DNA from: Pithys albifrons albifrons
Lineage: Eukaryota; Chordata; Aves; Passeriformes; Thamnophilidae
Assembly (NCBI RefSeq): GCF_047495875.1
Contig: NC_092473.1
Coordinates: forward strand, 12,739,733-12,803,732
Reading direction: 5' to 3'
DNA length: 64,000 nt
In this document: in pieces, positions 1 to 56,366 of the stretch
How the letters are laid out: each line of letters opens with the position of its first letter
Numbering within the stretch: position 1 is the stretch's first letter
The notes under the pieces: generated by a model
What the model saw: the letters and a program-made list of their open reading frames with translations, nothing else
Told to the model about the DNA's origin: nothing
Database searches by the model: none
Made by a program: the position numbers and the translations under genes

Positions 1-3000
1 GGATATGGCGAAGTAAAGGCTGCAAGCTTCTCCAGTGGCAAAGCTGAGTGTCCCCAGCACAAGGCTGTGCTTGGAAGGTGCTGGAGCAATCCAGGGGCTG
101 GGCAGAGAGACCACGACCACCGCAGGGCTCAGAGGGCAGAGCTCCTTGGGAGAGAAGCTGCTGGAAGCCACTGGATTTGATGTTATATTTATAAATGTGC
201 ACTTAGAACCAGGCATCAATTTTTCACATTCATTTAATAGAAGTTTACCCCACCGGCTTTCTCTAGGGTGCAAAAGTGAAGGCAACAGCCCAAAACTGGC
301 TCTTAAAGCAGTATTTTAACAATACAGGAATGTTAGTATAAAAAGAACTCCAGCTAGGTCAGAGTCAATATCCAGCCTAGTTCCTTCTGGTGCATATTTA
401 GACAGAACTGAGGGCTAATGGAATTGTGTCTGTTTATGCCAGGAATAAATCAGTTAGTCTTTATGAGTTATTCTTTGTGTCTTAGCATGTTGTTTTCTTT
501 CCTGAACATTCTGAATGTCCCCATGACCACAGTCAGAGATAGGCCTTGTGCAGCCCTTCCTGAGCACTGTCCTGGTGTGCTCTGGTGCCTTCCTGAGCAC
601 TGTGAGGAGTTACTCTCTGAATACCAGGGTCTAAGCAGGGGGTTGAACTTCAGCAAGTGTCAGTGTCTGTTGCTGTTTTCTTGCTGTTTTGCTAATGCCT
701 TGGTAGATGCAATCACTGCAGACTGTGCCAGAGATCCTTGTTAGTTCCCCACCTCTGTGAGCAAAAATTACCGTCCTCACTGACAGTTCAGACACAGAGA
801 CAAGGAGCAGTGCACATAATTGATGGGAGACCACTGGCTGCAGTGAATTTAAATCAGAAGTAGGGAGATGGTATCCAAAGAACTGGATATACCAAACACT
901 TGTCATCAAGAAATGGCTCCAAGAGCCAACTGCTGACCACAAGGAGGCTTTTCTACCAATTTGTGTAGAAGTTAATGGGACAGGGAATAAAGAAAAGGTC
1001 TAGTTCTCAGGTGCAAGTTTTCCAGATTGCCAACGTGGCAAAGTGGCTATTTTGGCAGTGCCTTGAAAAGTCAGGGTGGCTGCTGTAGCTGAGAGAGGGA
1101 CAGGTGGAGTGGGAGCTATTACTGTTCAGATTGCTTTGCAGCAGTTAATTCATATATCCTCTGAAAATAGCAAGGGAAGCAAGCTGCATCCCAGGGCTCT
1201 TTCACACTCCATCCCAGCTCCCGTGCTTTGCACTACTTCCCATTTTCCCTGGTGGCAGCAGCCTGGTCCTGGCCCTAGTCCCAGTTCTTCACCCCTGGGA
1301 TGATAACCCTCCATTCTGCAGACTCCCGGCAAGCCTGGAGTGGATCTATCCCATGTATCCCTCCATAACCTGTAACCTGCAGGCTGCTTGTACCATCCTG
1401 ATGGAACTGGGGGCTGCAGGTACTTTACTGCCTCATCTTTGCCCAGGCACGATGGGGATCCTCTGAAAGAGCCACCTCTCCGTCTTTGTCTTTCTGCATC
1501 TGCACTTTGGAAGAAAATCAATATTACTGTTTGTTGCTAAATTGTCAGACAGCTTTTGATGCTAATATCTGATGAAGCAGACATGCTGTTGTAGATAGTT
1601 ACTCTCAAACAGGTTCTCTATCATCTACCATCTGCTTTTAAAGGGTCTGTTTTTTCCCTTTTTTCCCGTGACTAATGGTGCATTTAACCCGGAGAGCCTC
1701 TGATCTGAACATCAGACAGTTTCTGCAGCAGAGGAACAGAAAAAAGGAGGTGGTGGAGGGAGGGTGGATGAGCTTCCTGTTGTTCTGACTCGGCTTACTG
1801 GTAGGATTCTCAAATCATACCAGAAATCTCACCTTTTAAGGCAGGTACCACTCAAACCCTCAATACAGCTGCCAGATGGCATTATACCCTCCTTCAGAGT
1901 CTGGAGATCAGGGCAGTGTAGCCCAAGGGGAGCCAGGTCATGTTGCTGGCCCGTGTGGACAAGCCCCCTCAGCTCTCTGCCCACCTGCTCCACCTGTGCT
2001 AAGACATTAACAGCACCTTCCTCAGAAAGCAGCATTACTTCTGCATATGAAAACTGCAGAGAGGGGAGGCTTTCTGTTTGCTTTTGCAGCCTCAGAGATC
2101 AAAATTTATAAGGAATCGAGGAAAAGTCCTGTGAAAATGGTCCAGATTCTTCAGTGTTTGGGTCCAGGATCATCCCTGGGGGACAGAGTTTTACAGAGAT
2201 ATCAAGTGTGATTTCTGGGAACACAGCAGAATTCTGCAGTACCTGAAAGACATGGGAGAAAATTTCCTGCTATAGCCTTTCAGCACTGGGTTGGCTGAAT
2301 TAGGTTTTTTGTTCAGGAAAGTGCTGGACACAATGGTTACCCCAGTTCCTGCAGGTACTGTGTGGGCAGGACTCTGGCACAGCAGTGTCGGTGGCACTCC
2401 TGCTGTGCCAGGAGGGATGTCCCAGGCAATGGCTGTACTGCCATCCAAGCTGAAGAGCTCTGTGCTTGAACCAAAAAGCACACTGCATTAGGTCTCCAAA
2501 GCCATGGGATCCATAGGACAGCCTCCATTTCCTTCTACAGATGAATTTGAAAAGCACAGGATTTTTTTGGAATTACAGTTTCAACTTACAGTCTTTCCTG
2601 AACCTTTTGGGGCCCCAGGTCACTGCAGAGCACAGTGCTCTGCTGAAGGATCTCAGGGCTCCAAATCCTGGTTTAGCCCTTGTATTACACAGGGTGGAGG
2701 GCAAACAGCTCTGCAAACTGAGCAAGCGGGGGAATGGAGAAAACATGCAAGAAGTGAACCACAATCTTCTGGTTGAAATCATGTACCTCTTTGTGAGGTG
2801 CTATTTAATTCTCCGAACTGAACAAGAGATAGAGAGTGCACCAAAGGGGAAGGTATTTTCACGGGATAAGCTGATTAAGGCTGAATTACTTGGAGTACAC
2901 AATATAAATAATTGCAAAATCCTAGAATGTTGCTCTCCCAGAAGCCCCAAACTGCCATGTCTTGCTTTTCCAGTCTCCAGGGAACAGCATAACAATAAAT

Positions 3001-6000
3001 GCTGTTTAGACAGCTCAGCCTGTGTGTCCAGGTGGTGCTGAAACCCTCATGGTACCTCTGGGGCTCAGCACGGGTACTGCCTCTGACTCCATCCTTGCTA
3101 CCGAGTTTTCCAACCCTAGGCCATGAAAATAGCTTGGCATAAAAGAAAACAGAAACCTCTAACAGGTTTACAGGCATTTTTCCAGCTTTGGCATCTATCT
3201 CCACTTAAAGTTTGTAGAAACAAGTCTGCTTTGTGTGTGTTCCTACCCCCTTGCAAATTGTGCTGCCAGAGCTGTCTGTGCTGCAGCAGGACCGATTGAC
3301 AGCTTTGCCTCCAGCCAGATCTCTGATTCAAAGGAATATCCAATTCTGTGTAATAAAGTTTGCATGAAATTTTTACCTGCAACAATTCCCCAATGTGCTG
3401 AACTGCATGATACTGACTTATATAATACATCATTTTAGCAGCAGAGTTAAACAAAACGCAAAGCCAGACTCTGTTTGACTTTTCTCTCGTGATCACAGAC
3501 ATTATACCACATCTGAAAGCTATAAGCCATTGCTTCCATTTTGTAGTATATAAACATCAAAGACAAGTGGTTGCATCAAATCAAATGTTTAAATGTTGTC
3601 TTTTAAATATATTTCAACTATAAAAATTAAGAAAATTTTAAAAAATGCTTTCAGGTAGAAGATTGGAAGTATGTGAAATATTGAAAAGAACTGCCCTCAG
3701 TATTATTGAAATACTTTAAATTTTTAGAAAATGAAATATTAGAATGGAAACATTTCCATAAACAATTGATTTAGATGAAAACATGATTTCTAGCAGAAAA
3801 ATATTCCATTGAAAAAATTTCCAATTGCATTTTCTAGTGGGCAATTTTTCAATGACATTTTCAAAAGAACAATCTACATCTGAAAAATGTTCCAACAAGC
3901 TCTTGTGAGCTCTTAAAGGCAAGAAGAAGTAGTTTTCAAATAATCCACTCTGAAAGGCAGTTATTATTTTGTGTTTTATGCCTTTTACAGCAAAAGCAAC
4001 AGACCAAGCACAGGGCAATTTCTGGACATTCTGCTACCTCCTTTCTAACTTAAAATACAAATTACTGAGAAAGGTTCCCAGACTTCAATTAAAAGCCATA
4101 AGTGATTTTAAAATGGGTTGTGCTGTAAATGTGGCTTACCTTAGGTAGGGCTCCAGACATGGGTCTCTCAGAGCTGGGCCTGAGCTCTGGTGTCCAAGCA
4201 CAGCTTCCAATTCCAACTCAGGTCTGCAGCTTGATTTTCTTCTTTATTAGACTGATTTAGGTAATATCTGAACTTTGATGGTACCTGCAAGTCCAGTAAT
4301 TGATGCCAAATCTCATATTAAATGCTATCTAACAATATAAAACCACTCAAAGAATAACCCAACATAAAACTTGCCCCATTCCTACCCTTTGGTGAGATCA
4401 AGCAGAGAGTCTGCTGGGGATTCCATTGGGACACTATTTACAGGAAACAATTTCCAATTCCCATTTTGTTTCCTTAACTATTGCTCTTAGTTCAACCATG
4501 TCACAATCTTTCCTGAACCTGGCTGTGTCTGGGTGGACATTTGTGCATGTGCTGAGCCCAGGTTTGTGCATGTGGGCTGTGTATGTGAGGAGGGAAGTGT
4601 CTGGGAGCTTGAAGTGACACCTCACAGGGGGATTTAGCAGAATACCACAACGATCTACAGCCCAAGTTCCAAGTTTGCATTTCAAATCTGTCAGTTCAGG
4701 ACTTGGAATTCACAGATTCCAGCTCTCTGACATTTAGGGAAAATTACAGCCCCTTTTCGAGATTTGAATATATTTCAAAAGATGCAGAGGTCAATTCCCT
4801 CCAGTTCAGAGAGACAGCACTTAGATCCAGAGCAGCAGCACCTCCCAGCCAGTGTAAATGACAGTGGCCCTTTACTCTGGGGCTGTTCTGCAGCTCAACT
4901 TCAGGTACAGACCTGCTCTTTGACTTCACACCCAGAAGTAAAGAGGGAACAGAGTTTCCAGCCCTTCTCCACCATCACAGAGAGATGAGGGTTGTGCAGG
5001 GAACAAGCACACAGCTGTGTCATGAACTTCACTTGGCAGGGTCTGGTTGCTTTGCATCACATGAGTAGACAACCACAATGTCTGACAGCACCTGCAGAGC
5101 TGGGAATTTACAGATGTACTTGGATACAGAGAAGAAAAGACTGTTCCATGTATTCATTCCTCTCATTTCACAGAAACAGTTAGATCTCTTGTTCTCTGCC
5201 ACAATCTCCAGTTCCACTTTTCCCATAAGGTGGTTCAGCTGTCCTAAATTACAGATCAAAATGCTAAAGGCATTTAGCTAAATGCTAAAGGCCAGGCTAA
5301 TTCTCTTGTTTCTCTCTGTACTGTATGAAAAACCCCAGACAGTTCAGAGGGCAATTCATCTCACCCTTAGATAGCCATCTACAGTAAGTCAGACAAACAG
5401 CTCTTTGGAGGTGTGTCTCTGTTCATTGCAAAAGGAACCTCCTCCAGTTTGGCATCTGCCTTTCCTGTGCCAAAGGTGGAGTGGGATAAATCACATCTGC
5501 AGCTGTTGGCTGTATAAAGAGAGCTCAGACACAAAGCTGTGGTGAGATAAGATCGCTGCAGGATCAACCATGGCAGTCTGAGGTACTCCATCCCCTCCAC
5601 CCCACCAGCCATCTGTTCCAGCCATTCCAGCAGATGGTTCTGCTCCCCATGGCACAGCCAGTAGGACACGGACATCCTCAGCGCTCTGTCCGGTGGGCAG
5701 TCAGCTGGTTGCTCCTGGAGGCATCTGACGCTGACCTGGCTGAACTTTTTGCTGAAGCAGCTGAGAAATGTTCCTGCAGCCCCTCCCCTTGCTCAGCTGT
5801 GGACTCAAAAGCTTTCACAAGAGGGGCAGGAGCAAACCACAGGCAGCTGTTACACAAGGTTGCTTTATCAGGACATTAGGAATGAATGCAAAATGCTCCT
5901 GGAAGGCTTAGTTCTTTCACCTGATACTTTCTTATTTCTGCTTGAGCTACAGAGGCTCTCTGAAGAATTATCCAATTTGTTCTATATATACCCCAACTGG

Positions 6001-6599
6001 TTGTTATTCTTTGCCCTGGAGGGAGTTGCAAATTTTGTGTGCAGCTCATACTTTCTGTGAGGAGATTGCACATAGGAGTATCCCCCTGCTTGCACAGTCC
6101 AAGCAGATGGCACTGGGCAGGTAAAGAGCTATTCTCTGGGAAGTGCTAGCTATGAACAGTCTTTCAAACATTAATAACTTGAGAAACACAGTAGCACAAA
6201 CTAGATGTAAAGTGACATAAATTACTTCTAGAAGGTTCCATTAGTTAAAAAATGATGTGCATAAAAGAGGAGAGCAGAAAAGCACAATCCCACAAGCCAA
6301 CATGAACAAATCCAGTCTACCTGGGGAACACCCACAGCATCAGGAGCTCATTGCAAAGACAAGGGAGTAGCTAATCTAGTGAGGGCAACCCGGCCAGATG
6401 TTCTGTTTGGATTCTGCTTGCATTGCCTTGCCAGCTGCTGCACACCAGCCTGCAGCCCCAAGATGGGGCACCTGGGATGAACACAGAAGCAAAGTTAAAC
6501 CTGTTATTAAAGGCATCTTAGAAAGGAGGGATAAGGATAAGGCAAGGAGTGAAGGATCTGAGGACAATGGGATGTATAACTCTTCATCTGTAGGTCAAG
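1..6599. other. Downstream intergenic DNA, no gene seen
   Basis: I see no recognisable exon here. In human the next genes on this side are AMZ1 and GNA12 (family synteny knowledge), but no translated segment matching them is visible. Open frames are short, overlap on both strands and lack family motifs. A short palindrome with direct repeats is at 5261-5292. Confidence 0.5.
5261..5292. repeat. Perfect 16-bp palindrome flanked by 11-bp direct repeats
   Basis: GCATTTAGCTAAATGC at 5270-5285 equals its own reverse complement. ATGCTAAAGGC occurs at 5261-5271 and again at 5282-5292. It probably arose by a local duplication. Confidence 0.8.
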
Positions 6600-6600
6600 T

Positions 6601-6657
6601 TTTATTGCGTTTCAGATCAGCAATTGCACGACTCGTTATTATCGGGTCAGTTTTATT
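6601..6657 (-). promoter_or_regulatory. Pair of distal AATAAA poly(A) signal candidates
   Basis: Two AATAAA hexamers in gene sense, at 6652-6657 and 6601-6606, each within CAATAAAAC. They lie 1.2 kb beyond the stop codon, a plausible distance for a 3' UTR end. The block also has three CpG dinucleotides between 6600 and 6650, which is unusual for its AT-rich surroundings. Confidence 0.35.
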
Positions 6658-7855
6658 GAACCAATTTGGCAATCTCAATACAGCATTTAATGTATAGAGG
6701 AAAGATTTGAAAAGACTGAAAAGATTTAGGAGTCTAAGTCCCACCGATGATCAGTGGAACTTAAACTCTCCAAGGACTTAAGTGCCTTTCAAAATGGGCT
6801 GTGTCTCCTTAGTCATGTACACACTTCTGAAAGAATCCTCCTTGGCCACAGCACAGTGTGGTATTTGCTGGTCCCCTCACTGTCAATCACAACACAGAGG
6901 TCAAGGACTGAGTGGTTCACAGCAATTACTGGCTTATGTAATTCTCCTTTGCTTCTTCTCAGAACAGTCCCTCCTATTGAGAGCAGGCATGTTGGCAGGC
7001 AGTAAGGTTGTACAGAAATATTTCACTGGAGGAACAGAGAAACTTGTTGTCTGGAGAAAGCACCATGGTATTTTCCACAAGTGAAAAAGTGTTAAAAATT
7101 GAGAGATGTACAAATGAACATGATGCAAATGCAGGGATAAGCTAAATGAAACACTGCCTGATCTGGAAAGATCTGATGTGCCACCAGGACAGTGGAGTCT
7201 GTTTTCCTGTAAGTGCCAAGACTACAAAGGAAACCTGCAAAACTGTTAAATAAAATTGGAGTTTTCATTTTAATTAATGCCAGGAAGAATAGCTATTTTC
7301 TTCTCTTCTGATTGAAATGGTTATGGAAGACCAGGGCTACAGAGCTGCTCCAGCCATCAGTGGTTGTGTTGCTGCTGCTACCAAGCAGTCTTCAGCTTCC
7401 TCCATTGGGTATGTCCACAATCTCACCTCAGGGGTGTGGAGCATCTCTCAGTTCCTTATCCTGTAAGCCCAATCCTCATGCTTTAGTCTTCTCAGATTCC
7501 ACTCATTTGGTCTCATCAGAAGTGTTCCATGAGCCGAATGAGATCCATATTTTTAACATAATAAATTACCCCAAGCTCGCTCTCAGCATCCTTGTCCTCA
7601 CATGTTAAACATCTGCTGTCCCTGAAGAGCTGCTGGATCAGAAACTGTGGTGGTGGCTGTGGTCTGACCCACAGCCTGGATCCCAGCACATGAGACACTG
7701 GCTCTTCAACACAGCTCCAGTTCCATTCCAGACATGCATCCCACCAGCAGGAAGTCCCCAGCCAGCAAGGATGAAACAGGAGTGAGCTCCGGGCACCTCA
7801 TTCTGGGAGCCTCTGCTCCACCTGGATGTGTCCTTTGGTCACCAAAGAGCTCCCC

Positions 7856-7861
7856 TTTATT
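7856..7861 (-). promoter_or_regulatory. Proximal AATAAA poly(A) signal candidate
   Basis: On the minus strand AATAAA lies only five bases beyond the TAA stop. Use of it would give an mRNA with a 3' UTR of only about 20-40 nt. It may be coincidental. Confidence 0.35.
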
Positions 7862-7866
7862 GTTTT

Positions 7867-51121
<43,255 letters not shown>

Positions 51122-51227
51122 GAGTGACCGCGCTATCCCACTGCAGTGCTGCACGATCCAGCTCTCTATGTCGACTCCATGCAATTGCCAGTGGCTTTCC
51201 AGGAGGCTTGGAGAGGTTATTTGTGCT
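51122..51227 (-). other. CARD11: 5' UTR part of the start-codon exon (candidate)
   Basis: If the acceptor at 51228-51229 (TTTCCAACAACTGCAG) is used, 106 bases of leader precede the ATG. The stretch has four CpGs within 60 bases. It contains a four-codon upstream frame (M-E-S-T-stop) at 51166-51180. The main frame upstream of the ATG has no stop within this exon. Confidence 0.45.
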
Positions 51228-51372
51228 CTGCAGTTGTTGGAAAGTGAAGGAAACACAAGGAGCAAAACACCTCCCGGCTCCCAGAGTAGCAAAGTTTCAG
51301 GAGAATGTGGTGTGCTGGTGTCAGAGCGAGCCAAGAGCCACACAGAAAGTAAGAAAAAGTGTGTCAGAGACT

Positions 51373-51400
51373 GGGAGGGGCGGAGAAGGAAAATGCAAAG
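51373..51400. promoter_or_regulatory. GC box and octamer-like motif upstream of exon 1
   Basis: GGGAGGGGCGG at 51373-51383 is a GC box (Sp/KLF type), and ATGCAAAG at 51393-51400 differs by one base from the octamer. They lie about 150 bases upstream of the candidate first coding exon, so a promoter here is possible. No clear TATA box in gene orientation. Confidence 0.25.
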
Positions 51401-54400
51401 ATCTGACAGGAAACCAGACTATAAATCTGCTTAGGGGTTTGAAAAAAACACATTTCTGCTCCCCAGCATAGAGCCTGTTTGCAAATGACTCTGCACACAG
51501 GTGACAGCAGAGCACCGAGCACCGTGGAAGCGAAGAAAGAGGCACCTTTGCCCCATGCCCAGGAAGAGCAGTGGAAAGCAGCAGAAAGCAGCCTGTGCCC
51601 ACTGCCTCCTCCAGCTCTCCAGCCTTCCAGTGCATTCCCCAGGCAAAAGGGGACGTGCTGAGTGCCAGCCTTGCTGCTGCTGTACCTCTCCCTCTGCAGA
51701 GCTGCAGCCCTGGCACCACAGGGCACACGCTGGGGGAAAGCAGGTGGGGAAGGAAAAAGTAACAAAGAACTGAAGAAAACAGTTTCAAGAACAACAGTTC
51801 CAGGCAGGAGAAGTTCTGGGTTTTCCCGAGGTTTCAAAAGTTTTTCAAGAAACCATCTATGTTATTAATAGCTGCTTTTGCTGGAGAGACAGTCAACATT
51901 AGATTATTTTACAGCTGAATGATACCTCAAGCAATGGATTTTCCAAAAGGAGTCTTTACTGACATAAGGAAGATGCAGGATCTTGTATTGCCTCAGTGTC
52001 AGACTCCAGGCTTAAGGCCAACATGCAAACCCAACTGCTGGTGGGTCTCACTGAGGACATTCACCTCTAGGCTGCAACCGGGAGCCTTCCTGCACAGGCA
52101 AACCAACGGGAGCACAGTCAGCCAGTCCCTGCCCTTGCTGTTCCCTCGGTCCTGTGGGACCAAGAGCCACTATCACTGTGAGAAACATCCTTCAGTGCTG
52201 CTGCCATCCTGCTCAGGGGTCCTGAACACCTCCCATGATGTTCTGGTTCTTGATCTGCTGCTGCCTATTTGACCCCAAGGGGGAAAACAAGGCACAGATG
52301 CTGCTCTAGTCCCAGTCCCTCCCGAGGCTTTGCCTTTGCACAGAGTACATATGCACAAGTGAATCCTCACTGGAGCCAGCAAGAGGTCCTGGATGTGTGA
52401 GGAGCTGAGAAAAGACCATTTGAGTATAATAGGATGTGTGTTTGTGAGGGTGATTGCAAAGCTCACCAGCCTGGAACACATCCTGCTCCCGGAATTTTTG
52501 GTTGAGGGTGACCAGAAGAAAGCAATTATGTCTATATGGGTGTGTTTTTATTTCCTCAGAGAAAATAATAGAAATAAAAGCAGAAACATTAGGAATAATA
52601 AGTGTAAGTGACCCATGATAAATAATTTAGGAATGTGGGGAGGGAAAAAACACAATGGCAGTAACAGAGTAAGAGGATGAGAAGGGACAAAATAGTTGGT
52701 AGAGAATAAAAGAAAACACAACAAACGGAAAGTAAGTAAAAAAGAACAGTGGAAAAACTATCAAAGGATACAGAGGCGTCAAAGACAACAGAATGGAGGA
52801 AGTGAGATGATAAAGTGAAAAGAAGAAATGTAAGGGAGAAAATACATGGCTCAAAGTGTTGTTACAATAATATGCAAAAGTGTTCTTAGCAAGCTGAAAC
52901 CTGACCCCTGCAAAGATCATGAGGGAACTGAACATATTCTGGGAGGCAAAGTGTGGAGGCAGCTCTGCTCCAACTGTCCCTTAGTTTTTCTCTGATTTCC
53001 CATGTTTGTATCTGTACCTGCACTGGTGAGGGTGTAAGTCTATCCATAAGGATGATACTGAAAGGCATTCTGGGCAGAATTCCAGTTCTCTACATCAAGA
53101 TTTCTCAAAGACTAAGGAAGGCAGGAATTTCTATTTCCCACTGAACAACAGCAGAACATGTTACGCCCCTACCATTTTTTTTGCACTGAGGACTATACTG
53201 TTATGTGCTACTGATATTCATGTGCAACTTCACCAAAATTCACTGTTGAACAAATATGGAGCTGCATGTGACAAAGGGCAGGAAAGCTTCCTGCTCTGAG
53301 CAGCCAAAACTCTGTCCATGTAACGACTGCACAGGTGAGGTTACGCAGTTTCTGCCTGGGGGAAAGTGATGCTTTGGGGGAAAACTGAAATAGAGCTGTA
53401 AGAATCATGGCCTACAATTATTCCATCTAAACTAATATATTACTTTTGAGTCAGGTTTTCTGCTGCTTTCACAGAGGAAGCTGATTTGTGCATGCAACAG
53501 AGGAACCATTTTAAGCACAACCAGAGAAACTAACTCTGCTGGCAGGAGGCTTTGTGGCTGCACTTCGATTTAAAACCCACAGATCTTCCACACATCGTCC
53601 CTAAGCTGAAAGTACAAACATGCTAGAAATTCAAATCAAGACCCACCAAGTCTCATTACAGCTTTCTCCCTCTGTCCTTGATTTCTTCAGTGAACGGTGT
53701 CAGAAAGCAGACTCTGAAATTGCCCTACGAAGCCAACCAAGGGCTCAGGGATCATTTGTTTCTGTTTCTGCTTCAGGGTTTTTTTAATGCTTTAGATTGC
53801 AAACATCTCAAAAAGTACAATCACTGTTTTAAGGGAGAATTCACAGTGCCCTGGGCCTCTAAGGTGATACTGGAGAGATGAAGCAGTTACCCAGTGAAGC
53901 CTGAGCAGCTTGAAGGAATCTATCACTGAAACTCAGAGGACCTAAAATTCTCCTAGTCAGAAAGGCTTTACTGGCAAACTGAGATTAGCTGAGCAGGATC
54001 CAGGCACCAATCACACCGCCACACCTAACTGAGTATCAACTTTTTTTTAATAAGACTTTACAATCTTAATCCCAGTTTTCAGTTATAAAAAATCCTCTCA
54101 AGCTATAGAAGTGTTACGGTGAGGTTACAGTTCCTTGAGGCTGGTAGACTGAAGTTACCTGTTTCACACAATGTAAGTGTAGAAAATAATTATGTTCTGT
54201 TAGCCAAGCAGAAAGTACAAGGAAATTTGGATGCACCACCTAAAATACAGCAAAAAGCTGCAGAGTTTGAATCAGGGGCTTTCCTGACACAAAGGTAGGG
54301 TCTAGGATCTTGACTGGCAGACTTCTAAGCAGGAAATTCTTCTTTTTTTTGGTGAGAAAACTGAATTGCATCAAAAGGATACCTGTCTCTGTCATCTGTT

Positions 54401-54405
54401 TATTT

Positions 54406-54406
<1 letters not shown>

Positions 54407-54479
<73 letters not shown>
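54407..54479. repeat. (TAA)n microsatellite, about 24 units
   Basis: An uninterrupted TAA/AAT repeat of 73 bases. It reads as poly-isoleucine in one frame, which is not a gene. Confidence 0.97.
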
Positions 54480-56091
54480 CCACTGGAACTTTCAGTTTAA
54501 CAAGATATCCACTTAAGGGGTAAAAACAAACAATACTTTTTTTGTTATCATTTTTGGTTGTGGCTTCTCAGACTTCTTTCATTAAACTTGGTATAGGAAA
54601 CAATAAGTTGCACCTCTGCCTGCAAAGGAACTCCCCTCACCTGGAAGGACACACCTGGTATATTTGTTCTCTCCTTCTTTTCCAGATGCATCAGAAAAGA
54701 AGGACATCTTTAGTTCCTTCCAATCGCTCTGATTCTGCCAGGTCTGAGCGCTGATGGCACAGCCTGAATAACAAGCACATCCTAAGCCCTTTGGTGGAGC
54801 TGCACCTTCCCTTCCTCCAGGCTTTTACTTTGGGATGCCTGCCTAAAAAAGCTAGCAAAATTTCAACATTATTATTCAATTAGGGTGATCAAACAGTGAA
54901 GACATGCACTCTTAGATATTCCTCCACATTGTTGCTGGCCTCCCAAGTGTTTTGCTCACGGTGACTTTCATACCATGACAATGTTATTGGGGTGTGTATG
55001 GAAAGTTTCTCTTCTTCTCTATCTTAAACTCCATACAGTGGAAGGTTCTTCTTCTTGACTTTCTACAAAAGGCCTTTCTACAAAGGTGATTCATCAGCCC
55101 TTGGGAGGCTGTAAGTCAGAACTGAAGCTGCCAGAGAGCTTTAATAGGTTCAGACAGAAGAGTAAAAATATCGGCATTTGGAAGTAAAGAAACACCAAAC
55201 TATCCAGCTCTTAATCTGCTGCTCCTTTTCTTCTGTTCCCTTGTTCTCCCCAGAGAGCCATCCCAGCCCATGAGGAGACTGCCCTTGACTCCTTGTCAGT
55301 GTAACAGTCCTGAAAATCCCTGGGTACCAGAAAGGCATTTCACAAACTAGTGATTTGAGAACTAATATATTGCATTTCTGCTGCATGCCTGAGCACAGCA
55401 GCACCGTCTATATTGTTAACACAACCCTTCCAACTCTGCCGAGCAGAGAAACAGAAGTATTAAATATTTCCCCCGTTTTACATATTTTATATTATCAGCC
55501 TTGCTCAACTATCCTTAGAGACTATCACTCTTACTTAAGGATGCTCACAATTTATCATTTTTCTCTGGAGATCTGACTTCCAGAACAGAAGTATTTCCCT
55601 GTTCAATTCACCAGCCTGTGGATAAGCAGCTGTTAGTGTTCATTTGCCTTTTCTAGGCATTAACATCAAAAATGCCCCTTGATCTTAAAAAGTGACACAC
55701 AGCGGGATTTCTTTAACACCTTTGGGGGTAATGACTTAAATCCAGCAGGGAAATGTTCTTATCTATAGGTTTATGGTACACATTTAAACAGTGTTTCAAT
55801 TGCCAGAACTATGAAATAAGATGACAGCCAGACATATATCAGTGGGGAACAGACAGTATAAAATTCCCTCTTTCGTTTGACAGTGGTGGGGTTATGTATT
55901 TTTGCACAAAATGTACAGTCTCTGTTGAGTCCAACAGTATTATGGGATTTACCTGAGTCAGATATTGGCATATGAACCCATTAGGGAAAGTTTGGGTTCC
56001 AATCCAAGCTGGGCTCTGGGCCCACAAGCCATGGCAGAGAGGGTAGTGCCTTGGCAAAAGTCTCCATTGAAGCAAAGAGCCCAGATTTGGG

Positions 56092-56366
56092 GGTTTGATA
56101 GGACAAGAGAGCACAGCTTTAAGCTGAAAGAGGGTAGATCTAGATGGGATATTGGGAATAAACTTCTCCCAGTGAAGGTGGTGAGGCCCTGGTACAGATT
56201 GCCCAGAGAAGCTGTGGCTGTCCCATCCCTGGAAGTGGCCAAGGCCAGGCTGGATGGGGCTTGGAGCAACTTGGGATAGTGAGAGGTGTCCATGCCCGTG
56301 GCAGGAGGTGGGGCTGGATGAGCTTTAAGGTCCCTTCCAACTCAAACCACTCTGAATTCTATGACC
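56092..56366 (+). mobile_element. CR1 LINE 3' fragment
   Basis: Plus-strand CR1 end. A frame keeps the reverse-transcriptase ORF tail with R-L-P-R-E-A-V-A-V-P-S-L-E-V-A-K-A-R-L-D. Then come GGAGGTGGGGCTGGATGAGC, TTTAAGGTCCCTTCCAACTC and the tail GAATTCTATGA. Confidence 0.94.

Larger units (their letters stand above)
6600..7866 (-). other. CARD11: Probable 3' UTR of CARD11
   Basis: Sequence just downstream of the stop codon in gene orientation. It has no supported coding region. It is bounded by a hexamer right after the stop (7856-7861) and by a pair of hexamers near 6.6 kb, any of which could set the end of the mRNA. The extent is an inference; no transcript data are available. Confidence 0.4.

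Noticed and set aside
2541..3041. 166-codon plus-strand frame downstream of CARD11
   Set aside because: No domain, no splice context and a composition like the surrounding non-coding DNA; nothing resembles GNA12 or AMZ1.
51321..51837. Overlapping 157-codon minus-strand frames and plus-strand frames at the same place
   Set aside because: Open frames on both strands and in several frames at once reflect GC-richer, stop-poor DNA; no recognisable domain.
54310..54516. Poly-isoleucine frame
   Set aside because: It is a translation of the (TAA)n microsatellite.
55965..56279. 104-codon plus-strand frame as a host gene
   Set aside because: Its second half is the CR1 reverse-transcriptase tail.
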